Assembly: GCF_907164915.1 (NCBI RefSeq)
Contig: NC_061864.1
Coordinates: 17,582,484 to 17,646,483, forward strand
DNA from: Impatiens glandulifera
Lineage: Eukaryota; Streptophyta; Magnoliopsida; Ericales; Balsaminaceae
Length of the DNA: 64,000 nt
Direction of reading: 5' to 3'
Under the pieces are notes generated by a model that ran no database searches, was not told the origin of the DNA, and was given only the letters and a program-made list of their open reading frames with translations. Position 1 is the first letter of the stretch. Each line of letters opens with the position of its first letter. The position numbers and the translations under genes were made by a program. Shown in pieces: positions 1-11,745 of the stretch.

Positions 1-205
1 GTTAAAATTTTTTATGAATGTGTTTGATTATGTATAGAAGTGTATATGAATGTTTATGTTTGATTATCCTATGGATTTGTGTAATGTTTGATCATATGGA
101 TTGGGAAATGTTTTAAGGATATCAAATGTGTTAAATTAATGTTGTTCAACGTTATTAGAAAGTGAGAATCCAAATAATTTAACAAGTTCTCATGTTGTAA
201 AACCG

Positions 206-476
206 AAAGTTAAATATACAACTTTCGGAAATATGCATAAAAAACGACAGATTTACCAAAACCTCTCGTTTTTGTGTATTTAAATTTAATTGTAAAAATG
301 TATTAAAAAATCAAAAACCGAGAGTTATATGAAAACTCTCGGAATTTAAACATCAAAAACCGAGAGTTTTCATATAACTCTCGGTTTTTTATTATAATAA
401 AAACCGAGAGTTTTGATATAACTCTCGGTTTTTATTATAATCAAAAACCGAGAGTTTTACTATAACTCTCGGTAAC
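206..476. repeat. Left subterminal hairpin array of the CACTA element
   Basis: About five inverted motif pairs (ACCGAGAGTT or ACCGAAAGTT facing AACTCTCGGT) separated by 3 to 10 bases, so each pair could form a short hairpin. The motifs match those of the much longer right array. Subterminal repeats of CACTA elements are known binding sites for the TNPA protein; that role here is inferred. Confidence 0.85.
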
Positions 477-559
477 CATTTATTTAATTAAAAAAAAAAC
501 CTCTCTTTCTCTTTTCCCCCGCCCGTTTCTTCTCCGCTTTCTCCCTCTCCAGCCGCTCC

Positions 560-1626
560 TCTTCTCCAGCGCCGCCAACAGATCCGATCGACGCTCCCTC
601 CGGTTGAAGAAGACGACGCCGCCCGTAGAAGACAACGCCGCCAAGACGCCGCCCATGTTGAAGCCGCGAAGACGTCTCTCCGCCTCTCCGGTTGAAGATC
701 TGCCACGGCTCCTGTTGAAGATCTGCCGCCGCGCCTCCGCCGCTTTCAGCCGCGCCTCAGCCGTGCCTCCGCCGACGATTGAAGGTCAGTTTTAGGATTT
801 GAGGTTTATTTATATATATTAGTGTTATATATGTTAGATTTTAGGGTTAGTTTTTAGGATTTGTTAGATTTAGGAATTATTAATGTTATTATTGAATCTA
901 ATTGAATCTGTTTGAATGATAGATTTTAGGGTTAGTGTTTGAATTTGTTAGTATTAGATTGATGTTATATATGTTTGATTTGGTTTGGAATTGTTGGATT
1001 AAAGTTGATTTATGTTAGAATCTGTTTAATTTAGGATTATGGTTTGATTTTTGTTTGATTTAGTTTAGATTGGTTTGATTTTGGTTTGATTGAGGTGTGA
1101 TTTTGGTTTGATTTATGTTTGATTTTGGTTTGGTTTATGTTTGATTTTGGTTTGGTTAATTGGTTTCGTTAAAAATTGGTTTATATTGAGTTTGATTTAG
1201 GTTTGGTTAATGGGTTTGATTGATGGTTATTGATTTTGATTTAGGTTTGGTTATTAGGTTTGATTAATGTCAAAAATTGGTTTATATTGAGTTTGGTTTA
1301 GGTGTGGTTATTTGGTTTGATTGATAGTTATTGAGATTGTTTGGATTAGATTTCATTTTGGTTATTAGATTTGGTTTGAAATTGTTTGATTAATGTTAGA
1401 TTTAGGTTATATGTTCAATATTTTGGTTAGATTTGGTTTTTATGTTGATTTGTTAGATTAGGTATGTTAGATTATATTTTGTTTGGATTTATGTCAAATT
1501 TAAGTTAGATAATATGGTTTGATTTTGTCTGATTTTGGATTAGGACCGTCCGTCTCTTGAAGATCGCCGAGGTTATTCCACCTTCAGCTGCCTCCTCCAC
1601 CGTCGCCGCCACAACTTGTGAAAAAG
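560..1626 (+). other. Probable non-coding 5' exons and intron of the transposase transcript
   Basis: A GC-rich stretch (about 560-784) ends at a good donor (GAAG|GTCAGT), and a second GC-rich block (1544-1626) lies between TTAG| and AAAAG|GTTAGT. Between and after them the DNA is T/G-rich with many TTTGGTTTGATT-like repeats, as in plant introns. An acceptor at 2151-2152 would join exon 1626 to the transposase start exon. The first block can be read as a 63-residue frame (604-795) that looks like simple Arg/Pro/Ala-rich sequence, so I treat both blocks as 5' UTR. Splicing is inferred. Confidence 0.5.
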
Positions 1627-2156
1627 GTTAGTTTTTAAGGATTTTTATGTTGTTAGGATTATATTTGATTTTAGGTATGAATTGAATTATTTGAATTATA
1701 TATGATTGAAATAGTCTTTGACTAGGTTTGATTAGTTTAAAAAATGGGTTAGATTAATGATGATTGGTTATTTGAATTAGGCAAGATTGAAGACTGCCGT
1801 GCTAGATTGGTTAAATTAGGTTAGATTAGATTTGAAATGTTTAGGATGAAATATTGTTTGTTTAGGTGGAATTTGGCTTGGATAATGTTAGATTAGGTTT
1901 GAAATGTATATGAATGACATATTAATGTTTGTTTAGGTGAAATTTGGCTTAGATAATGTTAGATATTGTTGAAATGTATATGAATGAAATATTGTTTGTT
2001 TAGGTGAAATTTGGCTTCGATAATGTTAGATGAAATTGATTATTGGTTGGATAATGATAGATTAGATATAAATTATGTTAGCATTATGTAAGCCTAATTA
2101 ATTTAGTGAAATATAAGTAAATAATAATGCGGGTTGTGTTCCATTTTATTAGAAAT

Positions 2157-5100
2157 ATGGAAGTACCCGATAAAAGCTGGATGACCTTACGTCGAGATCA
2201 TCCAGATTACGAGGAAGGCGTTGACAAATTCCTCGAGTATGCTGTTAGGAATACATCCCGACAAACCGTGAAATGTCCCTGCGTGAAATGTTTGAACACG
2301 CCGTTTATGGAAATAGACGAAGTGAAGACTCACCTCATTGTTTATGGAATAAATGTGCATTATCAGTATTGGTATTTTCATGGAGAAAAAAGACGTACTA
2401 CTCAAGTGGTGAATGACGATGTCGATGAAGATGCCGATGACTTCGATGATGATGATGATGATGATGATGACGATGATCAGTCGGAGGATGCCGTGCCGGA
2501 ATTCAACGATGCGAGACCGGAGATGAATAATACAGTTAATGAAGAGGTCAACGAAGAACGTTATATGCACGAATTTATAAACGATATGTTCCCCAACGTT
2601 AATGACGTCCCGGATAACGATGAACCAGTCGAAGATGCGCATAGATTTTATAAATTGCTTGATGATTGCAAACGACCATTGTATGAAGGTGCTCGAATAA
2701 CGAAATCATCGGCACTACTGAAACTACTTCACATAAAAAATGTATGTCAATGGACGAATTCTTCGTTCGATATGTTGCTGCGTCTGCTTAAAGACTACAT
2801 ATTACCGATTGACGCTCAATTGCCAAACTCATACTACGAAAGTAAAAAATTCATTACTGATATCGGGCTTAAATATGACAAGATAGACGCATGTAAGAAC
2901 AACTGTATGCTATTTTGGAAGGACGACAGAAATGAAGATTCGTGCAGAGTTTGCGGTCTTTCAAGATGGAAAGTCGACCAAACAAGTGGGACAGTTCGGG
3001 AGAAGCAAAACGGGAAATTCATTCCAAAAAAGGTGTTGAGATATTTCCCTTTAATACCAAGACTGCAAAGACTATACATGTCCTCAAAGACGGCTCCAAT
3101 GATGAGATGGCATAAAGAAGGAAGAGTTGATAGTGATACGTTGAGACACCCCGCTGATTCCTTAACTTGGAAGACGTTTGATGAAAATTATACAGATTTT
3201 GCTTCAGAATCTCGAAACGTAAGACTTGGTTTATCAAGCGATGGGTTTCAACCATTTGCAAATGGAAAAAAATCATACAGTGTTTGGCCGGTAATTCTCG
3301 TCCCTTATAATGTGTCACCCACGACTTGCATGGATTCTAGCAATTTCATTTTATCTATGTTAATTCCGGGTCCAAAGAGTCCGGGAGATGCAATTGACAT
3401 ATTTCTCCAGCCATTGATCGAAGAGTTGCATGAACTGTGGCAAACAGGAGTGAGAACGTTTGATGCACACACCTCACAATACTTTAACATGCGAGCTGCG
3501 TTGTTGTGGACCATTAACGACTTTCCCGCATACGCGAATTTATCAGGCTGGAGTACGAAAGGTAAATTTGCTTGTCCTTGTTGTAACAACGACACGGTAT
3601 CCCTTCGATTGGTTCATGGTTCCAAACAATGTTACTTGGGTCACAGACGTTTCCTTCCACCGAAGCACAAATACAGAAGGGATAAAGAGTCGTTTGATGG
3701 TCGAACTGATTATAGAGATCCCCCTAGATTGTTAACGGGGCAAGAAAGTTATGAGCAAGCACGAGACCTAGAAGACATTATTCTCAGTGCGGATATGAGC
3801 AAGAGAACCAAGATATATCATGAAACGCGGGGAGACAATTGGAACAAACTTAGCATTTTCTTCCGTCTACCTTATTGGAAATCGCTATTATTGAGACATA
3901 ATTTGGATGTGATGCATATTGAGAAAAATATCTGTGATAGCGTGTTGGGAACAATAATGAATGTGAAAGAGAAGACTAAGGATGGTCCTAAAGCTCGTAA
4001 AGATTTAGAACTCTTAGGCATAAAATCATGGTTACATCCTATAAATGATGAAGGAGTTGTTCATTATCCAGAAGCGCCTTTCACTTTGACATCCGAAAAT
4101 AAAATACGTCTTTGTAACTTCTTGAAAGATCTCAAGTTGCCTGATGGGTTTTGCTCAAATATCGGGGGTTGTGTAAATTTGGAAGAGAAAAAACTTTCGG
4201 GATTAAAGAGTCACGATTGTCACATTTTGTTGGAATATCTAATTCCTTTAGCAACTCGTGGATTGCTTCCAGAGTATGTGTATGATGCGTTAGTAAATTT
4301 GTCTCGTTTCTTTTGGTTGTTGTGCTTCAAAGAGTTGATTCAAGAGGACCTGGAACAATTGTACATGGATATTACATTGACACTTTGCAAATTTGAAATG
4401 ATTTTTCCGCCGTCAATCTTCGACATCATGATGCATCTCCCGGTTCACTTGTCATTTGAGGCTTTGCTTGGAGGACCTGTTCAGTATCGATGGATGTATC
4501 CCTTTGAACATTACATGGGTACAATGAAAAGATATTTGCGGAATAATAACCACCCCGAAGCCTCTATAAGCGAGAGCTATCTTGTTAACGAAAGTATTAG
4601 CTTATGTGCCAGGTATATGGAGGAACAAGATCAAGAAAATGCACAACCTGAAATCTCGGGGATTTCAATATTTGCATCATTGGAAGACCTATCCAACGGA
4701 AAAGTATACAACTTGGATTATATAGATCGAGTGACAGCTCATTCTTACATTTTGAAAAATTGTCCCGAAGCAGAACCTTTTTACATGTAAGTTTCAAAGT
4801 TGCTGTTACTAATTAGCATTAAAGAGTGTTACTAATTAGCATTCGATCTATTTGCAGAGATTATAACAACGAGTCAAGTGGAGAAACGTTTGCCGCATAT
4901 TTCAAACATCGAGTGAGTAAATTACAAATCATATATCCTAACTCTTCTTATTCATATTAACAACTACATTTCGGATACATATATAGGTCGCCCATTTAGC
5001 AGAAATTAACGACATATCAAGAGACCTCAAGATCTTAGGAGAAGGTCCAAGTATGTACTCGTCTATGTATGTTTGGTGTAAAGTAAACGGATTCAAATTC

Positions 5101-5469
5101 TGTACAGAAAAACACGACGAAGGTTTGACAACTCAAAATAGTGGGGTGGTTGTTGAGGGATTCAACGGATCTGAAACTATGTCATACTACGGAGTTTTGA
5201 CGGATATAATCGAATTACAATACTATTCTCATAAACGAGTTGTTTTATTCAAGTGTAAGTGGTTTGATACACATTCGGGGGAACTAGGAGTGAAAGTGGA
5301 TAAATATGGCTTCGTAAGTGTAAATGTAAACCGAATATTGAAAACGCAAAGTCAAGACCCGTATATATTGGCGAGTCAAGCAAAACAAGTATTCTACGCC
5401 CCTGATATGTCAGCCCGACCCGGTTGGAAGATTGTGACAAAAATAAAACCGCGGTTTACAAACATATAG
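2157..5469 (+). CDS. TNP2-like CACTA transposase (Transposase_21 family), three exons
   Basis: Catalytic transposase of the CACTA element. Inferred exons are 2157-4786, 4858-4912 and 4987-5469, all with GT..AG borders and preserved frame, giving about 1055 residues. I chose the ATG at 2157 over 2127 because a clear acceptor (TTTATTAG) ends at 2152 and the protein then starts with MEVPDKSWM, typical of the family. Domains in order: transposase-associated domain with CPCVKC cysteines (residues 1-78); acidic poly-Asp linker (about 95-110); Transposase_21 catalytic region with GLSSDGFQPF near residue 360; DUF4218-type region starting around NLDVMHIEKNICD (about 580); DUF4216-type C-terminus in exon 3. 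No stop or frameshift is visible, so it may encode full-length protein. Confidence 0.9.
2445..2476 (+). repeat. (GAT)n microsatellite inside the transposase coding region
   Basis: A GAT run encodes the poly-aspartate stretch in the linker between the N-terminal and catalytic domains. It is in frame, so length changes by whole units would be tolerated. Confidence 0.85.
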
Positions 5470-5579
5470 TTCAGATTAATTAATTAGGTAGATTTAATTA
5501 TGTTTTTAACTTTATATTCATTTTTATTACTACTTTATTTCAAGTATTCTCTCATTTTTATTAATGGTGTGAATTAAGA

Positions 5580-7361
5580 ATGTCTGAAGCTCCTAAAACA
5601 ACTTGGAAAAGTATGAGGCAGACACCCAAGAAATTGGATAAGAGTTACCAAAACCTACTTGCCCAATCGGAGTCGTTAAAGCAACGAGGATCGTCTTCGA
5701 GAGACCAACCACCGATTCCTGTGGTCCCGATAGCTACTGCGCCTCCCCGAACATACGAGACTGAAGACGATATTGATGACCTCGCAGAGTATATAGAGAG
5801 CACATTCGCTGATAACCTGCCTAGCGATGAGGCTGAAGACGAGGGTCTTGAGGAGCCTATCGAGGAGTAGGATGACGAGGAGGAGCACGGGACCACTCCC
5901 GACCCATCATCGACAGGTATTTCGTTTACAAATTAGTTAGTGTTTCAATTGATTGACATATTTAATTAAGATTTTGATAATTTTGAAGAATCTTCTGCCC
6001 GCAAGAGACGGGGGAAGAACAAGAATATTGCGCTGTCTAAGAGGCTAGCGGGGACGAGGATCCCTCTAACGTTTAGAGAGAAGGATGGGAGGCCAGGCGG
6101 TACAGATGTGGGAAGAACACGGTGGTCTAGACATGTGGGGTCGATTATCCGGGACCCCGCAGCCGTCTCACACCGTCTTCTCAAGTGGAAGGCTTTAAGT
6201 GCAGAACAATTGGATTCACTGTGGATTGCTATCAAGGTACTACTTATAACTTGATTATACATTACGTCATTAAATAATTATTTGTAACATTTGGATGTTA
6301 TTTATTTCAGGATCCGTTCGAAGCGACTAATGGTGACATTGAGTCTTTTCGAAAGACGGGGTTGGGACACGCCAATCAGATATGGGATAGATGGCGGTCG
6401 GATTTGAATAAGAATTATATCCGCGTCCACAACGGAGACGAGGTGGCGGTACTGGCTAATCCTCCACCGGACTACAATCGAGATGATTGGGAGTTTGTGT
6501 GTCGCAACCATTTCTTCACAGAAACGTTTAAGGTACGGTTTCATAATTCAAATAAAAGTTGATATTAATTAATCTAACTTCATTTGTTATTTCAAATACA
6601 GAGACACAGTTCTACCAATATGAAGAACCGGAAGAATCTGAAATTCCCTCATCGAACAGGAAGTAGACCGTTTGCACAAATTGAAGACGAGTTGGTAAGT
6701 TCATTATTTGTAATAACTTAATATAAAAATTGTTATTAATTATATAAATCATTTATTTCAACAGGCGATTGAAATGGGACGGCCACCGTCTGTAATTGAA
6801 GTATTCAAGAGGACCCGTACACCAAAACCGACACAAGAAAACCCAACACCCGTCCCGGACGAACACGTGCAAGAGAAAATTGTAAGTGAATTGAATATGC
6901 CTAGTTTTTTATTATATAAATGATATTTTATTTGAATTGTGCAGGCTGAGATGGAAGAGGTTGTTAGTAACGAACCGGGAATATCGGATTTTGAATTGAC
7001 GGAGAGGGTGTTCGGACAACAAAAACACGGGGTAGTGTTCGGAATGGGATCAGGCGTCCGGCCCACACACTTTCGTGAGGATCGTCGTAGTGGAAACAGT
7101 TCACAGCGAAACAATGAGCGATTGTTAGAAGAGAATCAAATAATGAAGCTCAAGCTGGAGGAACTGGAGAAGAGAGATGAAGAAAGAAGGCGGAAAATGG
7201 AAGAATTGCAATCGGAAAAGCAAGAAATTGTGGAAAGAATGGAGAGGGAGAAGTTAGAGATTACCGAAAAAATGGAGAGGGAGAAGTCAGAGATGAACGC
7301 GAGAATGGAGAGGATCGAATTATATATGAGGCAACAACCACCTCCTCCCCCCACAAGCTAA
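5580..7361 (+). pseudogene. TNPA-like second gene of the CACTA element (Transposase_24 type) with an in-frame stop
   Basis: Six exons can be laid out with good splice sites: 5580-5916, 5989-6236, 6311-6532, 6602-6694, 6765-6881 and 6945-7361. Joined, they keep one frame of about 477 residues except for TAG at 5868-5870. The features match plant Ptta/En/Spm Transposase_24 proteins: basic segment KRRGKNK after exon 1, a core with GHANQIWDRWR and DDWEFVCRNHF in exon 3, and a strongly coiled-coil C-terminus (exon 6, ELEKRDEERRRKMEEL). The stop sits in an acidic run (EEPIEE-stop-DDEEEH), so a GAG-to-TAG change is the simplest explanation. It is the second gene 110 bp after the transposase, the usual CACTA order. 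A shorter N-terminal product of 96 residues is possible but lacks the core. Confidence 0.75.
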
Positions 7362-7589
7362 GGTTGTTTCGATTATGAACATGTTTTCATTATAGTAGTT
7401 GAATTTATAACAGATTGTTCGGAATATTTGTTTGGTTTCGAATTTTGTAATGTTCACGATCAATTAATGTGATCGTTTAATGTATGCTGCATTTCTTTTA
7501 TCATTAATATATTGGTTTGGCTGAACAGGTTTTGGTTAGGTTTTGGTTGCGAGCAAAATAATCCGCACATTTTTAAAAATTTAGGGGAA

Positions 7590-8320
7590 AAAACCGAAAG
7601 TAATATTGAAATCTCTCGGTTTTTCTCTTTTTGGAAAAAACGAGAGATATTAGAAAACTCTCGGTTTTTAGCCAAAGAGAAAACCGAGAGTTATATGACA
7701 AACCCTCGGTTTTTATCCTAAAGAGGAAAACCGAGAGTTATTTACAAAACTTTCGGTTTTCCTCTTCGGGTAAAAACCGAGAGTTTTAATATAACTTTCG
7801 GTTTTCCTGAAAAGGAGAAAACCGAGAGTTAGTGGAAAACTCTCGGTTTTACCCGAAGAGGAAAACCGAGAGTTATTTACAAAACTTTCGGTTTTAACCG
7901 AAGAGGAAAACCGAAAGTTTTGTAAATAACTCTCGGTTTTCTTCTTCGGGTAAAACCGAAAGTTGTTTGCAAAACCCTCGGTTTTTCCACACAGAGAAAA
8001 ACCGAAAGTTATTTGTAAAAAGAGGAAAACCGAAAGCTCTTTATAAAACCCTCGGTTTTTCCACAAAAGAGGAAAACCGAAAGGTCTTTGTAAAACCCTC
8101 GGTTTTTCCAAAGAGAGAAAAACCGAAAGTTCTTGTAAAACACTCGGTTTTTCCACAAAGAGAAAAACCCGAAAGTTTTCATATAACTCTCGGTTTTTCT
8201 CTTTATGGAAGTCCCGAGAGTGTCAATACCGAGGGATGGCGAGGGTTACTAAAACCTTCGGTAAGGTGTCTTCACCGAAAGTTATAGGGTCAAAACCGAG
8301 AGTTTTAACTCTCGGTTTTG
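7590..8320. repeat. Right subterminal hairpin array of the CACTA element
   Basis: About fifteen inverted motif pairs (ACCGAGAGTT or ACCGAAAGTT against AACTCTCGGT, AACTTTCGGT or AACCCTCGGT), one roughly every 45 to 50 bases, with 10-20 base loops and A/G-rich spacers such as AAAGAGGAAAA. The innermost unit next to the terminus (8296-8316) is a near-perfect palindrome. The apparent open frames here are by-products of the repetition. Confidence 0.9.
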
Positions 8321-8338
8321 ACCCCTTTTTCACCGGTG
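8320..8338 (-). other. Right terminal inverted repeat of the CACTA element
   Basis: The reverse complement starts CACCGGTGAAAAAGGGGTC. CACTGGTG..AAAAGGGC ends are well known among plant CACTA elements; here the fourth base is C instead of T. The partner terminus is off the window, so this cannot be confirmed internally. Confidence 0.6.
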
Positions 8339-9819
8339 AAAATATATATGTTATTTATATAATATATTTTATTAATAATTTTAGTTATATATTTATATTT
8401 ATAAAATTAAATAATGATTAAGTTTAGGGTGGAAGGTGGGTAATTAATGGTTAATTAATTATTTAGAAAGAGAAATGTGGGTATTTTGATAATAAAAATG
8501 AAAAGGTGGGTAATTTGGTTGAAATATGGGTAGAATAAGAAATGGTTCCAAATAGTTATTCATTTGTTGAGAAAACAACAACAGGGATAGATTCTATGGT
8601 CGATGAATCAAATCCTATCAAATCAAATCAAATACCAGACTAGAGTCAACTACTGAATCAAATCGCCGTTCAGGCAACACTTGTTGCCGCCACCGCCTGC
8701 GTAACAACTTCTTCCTTCTAAAAATAGGTGGTGCGTGGTGCGTGTGCGTGGGTGGTGCGTGGTGCGTTGGACGTATATAGTAACATACCCATTTTTACAG
8801 CATTTCAAACGTACCCATTTTGACACAGCATTTCAAACGGGAATGAAAGAAATGAACGTACTCATTTTGATGCTGGTGGTTGGTCTCGTCGCAGGGTCTC
8901 AGCTAGGTCTCAGCGTCCTCCGGCGTTGCAAGTTGGGCGTTGCTTGACTTGGTGAGTATAGGAGATGAGAGGTGGCCGGTGGCTGACAGTTGAGGAAAAG
9001 GGAAGTGGTGGAGTCGTGGTGGAAAAGTAAAGAGGAAGAAGAGAAAGTGGGGTTAGGGTTTGGGAACTATGAGAGGGACCTGCCGTGAAATGAGAGAGAA
9101 AGGAAGGAAGAAAAGAAAAAAATAAAAAATAAAAAATAAAAGTTAGTAAGTGTAAAAGTGTTCAAAATGTGAAAAAATGGTTAAAAATAAAAATTTAAAT
9201 TTTTAGGTTAGTTTTGGAAATAAACATCGAGGGTCATTTGATCAAATTCCCCCAAGAAGCGGTTTTGTCTCATCATACAATAGACAGCGAACCTAGTTGG
9301 TTAAAGGAAAATTTGGGATTTATTTGGATTGGGGTTTTTGAAAAACCTAGAGAAGGAAAAAAAAAAGTAATGATTGGTGATGATTTTGAGGAATTGATGA
9401 TTATTTTTGGTAAAAAGACCTAAAAGGTATTGATATATATGAATAAAATAAAAATTAATAATTTAAAATTAAGGGTATTTTAATATTTTGGTTAATGAAA
9501 TGAGTGATGTGATTGTTGAAAAGTGATTGATTGGAAAATTAATTTTGGATGAATTTTTTTAAAAAAATAAAAAAAACAAGGCCTTGGACATCCGATGAAA
9601 TCTACGAAATCTACTGTCTAGAATGACAATTTTATATCGCTATCAAATAAGCTCTTATATTTTTCCTGAGATGAAATCTTTTATCTTCGCATTTTTCCAC
9701 TTTTTATAAAACAAGCCACTGCCTTTTTCTTACATTTTTTTTTTGCAGAAAGAAAAATATTATTTTACTAATAACGAATGGATTTACAAAATTTTAATGA
9801 GTTGCTGATCAGTATGATA
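8339..9819. other. Intergenic, no recognised gene
   Basis: AT-rich sequence with a GTGGTGCGTGG-type simple repeat near 8726-8770 and A-rich tracts near 9105-9200. Short open frames at 8735-8947 and 9214-9423 show no family resemblance and are probably chance. Confidence 0.6.
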
Positions 9820-9904
9820 AGTATGATCAGGGGCGGAGCCACCCAGGGCTAGGGTGGGCTCCAGCCCCACCTAAATTAAAATGCTAAAAGAAATTTCTTT
9901 ATAT

Positions 9905-10005
9905 ATATTTGATATGTGAGTCTTAGCCCAGTTGGCTAGATTATTGAAATGTGAATATGAGGTCAGGTGATCAAACCTTGGCCTCATAAAATTTTGTAAA
10001 TCATA
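9905..10005 (+). repeat. tRNA-like (Pol III A/B box) segment inside the hAT element
   Basis: TAGCCCAGTTG at 9924-9934 fits the A box consensus and GATCAAACC at 9969-9977 fits the B box, 45 bp apart, on the plus strand. This could be a tRNA-derived SINE head nested in the hAT element. No full SINE body or tail is evident, so the call is tentative. Confidence 0.35.
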
Positions 10006-10139
10006 TAATACAAATTATTTATAAGGGTAAAATATAAAAATAATAATAATAGTGTTTTATATTTCTTAATTTTAAATTTTTTCAAAAATTTATAAGAAAA
10101 ATATAAATTAATATTAATAAACAAGTTAAAATAAAGAAT

Positions 10140-10790
10140 TTGATATCCCTACTCAAGAACTTAACAAATCTCCTAGAATTGATGTTGATGTAAGTTCTTT
10201 TAAACTTGATCCAACATTACGTATTCTGATATGGAAATATCCTTTTAATCAAATGGATGAAATTAGACGAGCTTACATCAAGATGAGGTCATATCAACCT
10301 ATTAAGGATGAGTACCCGCCGACCAAATTTGGAAATCAAAATCGACGGTTCCAAAGTCATTGGTTTAAGAAATTTACTTGGTTAGAATACTCTCCTTTGA
10401 AAGATGCTGCTTTTTGTTTCCCATGTTTCTTGTTTTAACATAAGCAACCCCAAAACCTACATTTACAATAGATGGATTCAAATATTGAAAACGAGTTAAT
10501 GATGAGGATAGATGTTCTTTTGTTATGCATATAAGATATAATATTTCACCACATAATAGGGCAATTGAATATCTTGATAATCTAATGAATATCCTTGTCA
10601 TATTGACAAAGTACTAAATGCAGTCTTCAAATGAAAAACAAAATAACAGATTACGGCTTACAACAACTATTGAAAGCACTCGGTGGCTCACTTTGCAAAC
10701 GTGTGCATTGAGAGGGCATGACGAGTTTTCATCTTCTAATAATCGTGAAAATTTTATTGAAAAAAAAAGCGGAACATAGAAAGTTAAATC
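10140..10790 (+). pseudogene. Remnant of a hAT transposase with TTF-type zinc finger
   Basis: The frame at 10253-10438 ends in HWFKKFTWLEYS..KDAAFCFPCFLF, the recognisable TTF-type zinc finger start of plant hAT transposases (the HAT-dimerisation/DUF4371 group). Further pieces follow in other frames: around 10470-10615 (GFKYWKRV-like, then SPHNRAIEYLDNLMN) and around 10650-10765 (RLTTTIESTRWLTLQTCAL). At least one stop and frameshifts separate them, and the catalytic and dimerisation parts are missing, so it cannot make transposase. Confidence 0.85.
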
Positions 10791-10853
10791 TGAGATACAA
10801 GTTGGAGTCAGCCCCAGGTAATTTTTCATCCTGGCTCCGCCCCTGAGTATGAT

Positions 10854-11745
10854 CAGTTCTCATTTTCAAAAAACAAAAATATACATCCATTGAGATAGAC
10901 TAATCAGCTACATTGCCAACAAGCGTCGTGGATAACGTCCAATTTGTGAGGTTGTTCGGATTGCTTTCACACTCTACATTGAATCACCACATTATATATA
11001 GTAGAGTTTTTTCCATACTTGACCATCTCGCCTTTTTTGTCTTGTTGAATTGTCTAGCATTTTTCCATGTCCTTGATTGCAACTTAAAATCTGAAATCAG
11101 TCATGGGTTTGCTTGGATAATTGAGAGTACCTCTTTTTTTTATTCATTATTTAAGGCTCAAATCCACTAGAAGTTGTCTCCACTTGAATTGCTCATCTTA
11201 TAGGTTTTCTTTGTTGAACTTACATGGAGTTGTTTATTGTCATTATTTGAAATTACTTCTAAATAATTCAACGTCTAATCATGAATCAACAATCTACTCA
11301 TCAAACACATCATTCAAATCACCCACCAAAATACCCTCTAGTTAAAAAAATTATATATCTTTCCATCATATATTTTTACCCAAATAATCCTAAATTACCT
11401 ACATCAGACAGACAAGGTTATTTGAAATAATCACTTATTTATTCAATTAACTCTAGATCAAACAAGGCCATGAAGTTCCTTGAATTTATCCCACAGAAGC
11501 TAAGATAGAGCAATCAATCACCTTGCCTCTAATGTTGTGAATTTCAAATTGTTATCTGTAATCCTGTTAGATTATCAATGTAAAGCCTGCTAGATTTACT
11601 TTAATAACTTTGATAGAATATTCATTGTTTGGCTATTAAGGAGTGTACGTACAGTAGCATTTTCTTAAATAACCTCAAAAATCTCCCATTCTATTTTTAG
11701 TAGGCTGTAACATAAAAAAGCATTTCTGTTCCATGCATTTTCTAG
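10854..11745. other. Intergenic, no recognised gene
   Basis: Moderately AT-rich unique sequence with short chance frames (10913-11170, 11121-11345). Its last part may be relic intron from the gene that supplied the RING exon just downstream. Confidence 0.5.

Larger units (their letters stand above)
1..8338 (+). mobile_element. CACTA (En/Spm, CMC) DNA transposon, left end outside window
   Basis: Two-gene element of CACTA type: a TNP2-like transposase (2157-5469), a downstream TNPA-like gene (5580-7361), and arrays of short inverted AAAACCGAGAGTT / AACTCTCGGTTTT motifs on both sides (about 206-476 and 7590-8320). The right terminus is called at 8338, because the reverse complement of the end reads CACCGGTGAAAAAGGGGTC, resembling the CACTGGTGGAAAA-type ends of plant CACTA elements. 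The left terminus and the 3-bp target duplication cannot be seen. Both genes read left to right. The transposase frame is open over three exons; the second gene has a nonsense codon. I am confident of the class and moderately confident of the right end. Confidence 0.9.
9828..10845 (+). mobile_element. Non-autonomous hAT element with 8-bp target duplication
   Basis: Terminal inverted repeats CAGGGGCGGAGCCA (left) and TGGCTCCGCCCCTG (right) are flanked on both sides by the same 8 bases AGTATGAT (9820-9827 and 10846-10853). CAGGGGCGGAGCC ends and 8-bp duplications are hallmarks of the hAT superfamily. At 1018 bp it is far shorter than an autonomous hAT and holds only broken pieces of the transposase gene. 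The perfect duplication suggests a fairly recent insertion. Confidence 0.93.

Noticed and set aside
2187..2642. Minus-strand frame of 151 codons within the transposase
   Set aside because: Shadow of the GAT-rich coding strand (poly-Ile from ATC); the plus strand has the conserved domains.
7713..8156. Minus-strand 147-codon frame rich in KPSV/KTESF repeats
   Set aside because: It is a translation of the hairpin array of the CACTA element; the periodic protein follows from the DNA repeat.
7967..8287. Plus-strand 106-codon frame in the same array
   Set aside because: Same cause: mirrored translation of inverted repeats with no start context or family match.
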